DNA of 64,000 nt from assembly GCA_964204605.1 (NCBI GenBank), contig OZ123195.1, forward strand, positions 1,364,001 to 1,428,000, in the 5' to 3' direction. This document shows positions 62,033-64,000 of the stretch, piece by piece. The stretch's first letter is position 1, and each line of letters opens with the position of its first letter. The DNA comes from UBA961 sp014191195 (GTDB lineage Bacteria > Bacteroidota > Ignavibacteria > Kapaibacteriales > UBA961). The position numbers were made by a program, and so were the translations under genes. The notes beneath the pieces were generated by a model that was not told the origin of the DNA, did not search any database, and saw only the letters and a program-made list of their open reading frames with translations.

Positions 62033-64000
62033 CTATTCTATGGTATCAAATTCTTCACGACTTAGTCTTTTAATAGGTTTTTTTCTCATCCCAGATATAA
62101 TAGAATTACATATACTTATTTGATTATAAAATAAAGTATCAAATGTTGATTTGATAGATTGTATATCCTTGGCTATATTATCAATACGCTTTAATTGCTC
62201 TGCACTTGGTTTGCCTGCATATTGATTTATTGTACCATAAATACCTGCTAATTTTTCTCTGATTTTATCTTCGCTATCGGCAAAAAGAGTGCTTTTTTCG
62301 GCTACAATTAATGTGTGAAGTGAATCTAATGACTTAATTGTTTGCTTAACAATTGCATTCTCTTTTTCATCAATAATAGTTTTTATTCTTAAAGAAAGAG
62401 TATCCCTTGCAGCAGTTATTTGTTCCGAAACAAATGCTACATCATTTACCATTCCCCAACATTTTATAGCAGTTTGATTTTGGGCAATTCTATCATCCTT
62501 GGAATGAACAGATTTTTTATCGCTTACAATTACGATAGAACTTGTATACTCTTTACCATTTTTTTTCACTCTAATTCCATATTCACCTGGTAAAACTGTA
62601 TAACCAAAATTACCACCACCAGTGTTTTGTGAAATAGCTACACGAGGGGCTTTTGTATCCATATTCCATGACAATAAGTTGACGCCCTTCCTTTTTGAAG
62701 CTGGAACAGTAGTAAGAACTACATTTGTTTTTTTATCAATAATTTCAATACTCATGTCCCCAATCATATGTCTTGATTTTAGATAATATGCAAATCGAGC
62801 TCCTCTATTAGGATTCGCTGCAACAAATTCATCAGAACCACTAAATTCTTGGAATCCACTTGCAAAAGACATCTCAGATATTCGTGTTGGAAGGAATGTA
62901 AAATCATCTTTTAGAATGTTTATAGACAAACCTCTCAATGGTGTTATATCATCGATAATATATGCACCGCGTCCATGAGTACCAATAATTACATCGTGAT
63001 CTCGTGGATGAATCGCTATGTCTCTAACAGGGATCGAGGGTATTTCATTTTTAAATTGAGCCCACGATTCACCAGCGTCAATAGAAATAAATAAACCAGA
63101 TTCTGTTCCAGCAAATAATAGATTTTTATTAACTAAATCTTCTCTTATTACATGAGCAAAACCCCTTAAAGAATCGCTTTTACATTGTTTCCAAGACAAG
63201 CCAAAATCGGTTGACTTTAGAATATATGTAGCAAAATCTCCTCTGGTATGATCTTCTAATGTGATATAGACAGTGGATTTATCAAAATGGCTCGGTTCTA
63301 CTGATGAAACCCATGTATATGGCTTTATCGTTTTAGGCAAATTCTTAGATACATTTTGCCATGTATTTCCACCATTTGATGTACATTGGATATTACCATC
63401 ATCGGTACCAACCCATATAATTTTTTCATCTAAAGGAGATTCATTTATCGTATAAATAGTACAATGGTTTTCTGCACTTGTATTATCCTTTGTTACTCCT
63501 CCCGATTCAACAGGATTATATTTGGAAGAATCATTCGTTGTTAAGTCAGGAGAAATTCTTTCCCATGTATCACCATGATTATATGATCTATGAAGATATT
63601 GTGAACCAATATAAAGCGCTTTAGCATTGATTGAAGATTGAACAATAGGAGTATTCCAATTGAATCGCAATTTTTTCTCTCCTAATTCTTCAAAAGGAGA
63701 AATTGGTTTTGTTTCACCAGAATGTAAATGTCTTCTAATTGCCGAACCACCCTGTGACTCAAAATAAATGATATCCTTGTCTGCTCGATCTCTTACAATA
63801 GCAAAGCCATCACCCCAACCTGTTGGATTCCAATCTTTATTCTGTATCGCACTACCACCTTGAATACGATGCGGTGCCATCCATGATCCATTATCTTGTA
63901 AACCACCAAATACATTATATGGCTCCTCAAAATCATAGGATATATGATACATTTGAGCTAATGGAAGATTTCTACATTGAGACCATGTTACTCCCCGATC
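62033..64000 (-). CDS. VPS10/sortilin-type BNR-repeat protein, 5' end outside window
   Basis: The frame stays open to the right edge, so the N-terminus is missing; 655 codons are visible. The right end encodes a beta-propeller with Asp-box/BNR repeats (DRGVTWSQ, HGDTWERI, GGNTWQNV, FGLSWKQ, AGESWAQF) and the segment YNVFGGLQDNGSW. This wording is typical of large secreted FCB proteins annotated as glycosyl hydrolase or VPS10 domain protein. A beta-sandwich follows, then a helical C-terminal region of about 170 residues. There is no type A sorting domain at the end. It is probably secreted, with unproven enzymatic role. A terminator follows. Confidence 0.8.
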   Translation of the reverse strand, partial: DRGVTWSQCRNLPLAQMYHISYDFEEPYNVFGGLQDNGSWMAPHRIQGGSAIQNKDWNPTGWGDGFAIVRDRADKDIIYFESQGGSAIRRHLHSGETKPISPFEELGEKKLRFNWNTPIVQSSINAKALYIGSQYLHRSYNHGDTWERISPDLTTNDSSKYNPVESGGVTKDNTSAENHCTIYTINESPLDEKIIWVGTDDGNIQCTSNGGNTWQNVSKNLPKTIKPYTWVSSVEPSHFDKSTVYITLEDHTRGDFATYILKSTDFGLSWKQCKSDSLRGFAHVIREDLVNKNLLFAGTESGLFISIDAGESWAQFKNEIPSIPVRDIAIHPRDHDVIIGTHGRGAYIIDDITPLRGLSINILKDDFTFLPTRISEMSFASGFQEFSGSDEFVAANPNRGARFAYYLKSRHMIGDMSIEIIDKKTNVVLTTVPASKRKGVNLLSWNMDTKAPRVAISQNTGGGNFGYTVLPGEYGIRVKKNGKEYTSSIVIVSDKKSVHSKDDRIAQNQTAIKCWGMVNDVAFVSEQITAARDTLSLRIKTIIDEKENAIVKQTIKSLDSLHTLIVAEKSTLFADSEDKIREKLAGIYGTINQYAGKPSAEQLKRIDNIAKDIQSIKSTFDTLFYNQISICNSIISGMRKKPIKRLSREEFDTIE

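Overview
The window is AT-rich (roughly one third G+C by eye) bacterial chromosome with dense, mostly minus-strand genes. Several features point to the Bacteroidota/Chlorobiota/Kapabacteria (FCB) group. Perfect TAnnTTTG -7 elements lie upstream of several genes and of tRNA-His. One secreted protein carries a C-terminal type A sorting domain of the type IX secretion system (T9SS). Other markers are a DUF2807 lipoprotein, a class II photolyase, a probable serine palmitoyltransferase, and a pair of inner-membrane genes resembling the T9SS motor proteins GldL and GldM. I cannot name the genus.

Layout. 1-3137: truncated leucine dehydrogenase, an FN3 lipoprotein, and the rRNA methyltransferase RsmB. 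3335-13324: an outer-membrane barrel, then minus-strand housekeeping genes (lepA, two small unknowns, an isolated nuoC, a fatty acid 2-hydroxylase-like gene, era, alpha-glucan phosphorylase, two exported cyclophilins). 13325-22874: a serine palmitoyltransferase-like gene and a tightly packed run read from high to low coordinates: Nudix, two exported unknowns, fumC, engB, an outer-membrane barrel, gldL-like, gldM-like. 22955-29618: ndk and sucD (with an unusual AT-hook-like tail), ftsB-like, GNAT-like, a HisA-like protein lacking one catalytic Asp, an unknown, and a photolyase. 29695-29767: tRNA-His with its own promoter and terminator.

29869-60397 is the striking part: two related giant secreted repeat proteins (2,873 and 5,529 residues). 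They share an N-terminal domain, long arrays of in-frame repeats, YadA-like head repeats and a matching C-terminal domain of about 85 residues. The larger one heads an apparent operon with a T9SS-sorted cohesin-like protein and a double-OmpA-domain outer-membrane protein. Between the two loci sits a TPR/tandem-LuxR-HTH regulator. I read this as a surface-fibre or adhesin system: giant fibre, a sorted partner, a peptidoglycan-linked OmpA protein and a candidate regulator. The link is inferred from gene order.

60398-64000: an intergenic region with an inverted repeat, a gutted P-type ATPase remnant, a DUF2807 lipoprotein, and a truncated VPS10/BNR-repeat protein running off the right edge. No insertion sequence, CRISPR array, rRNA gene or phage structural module was seen.
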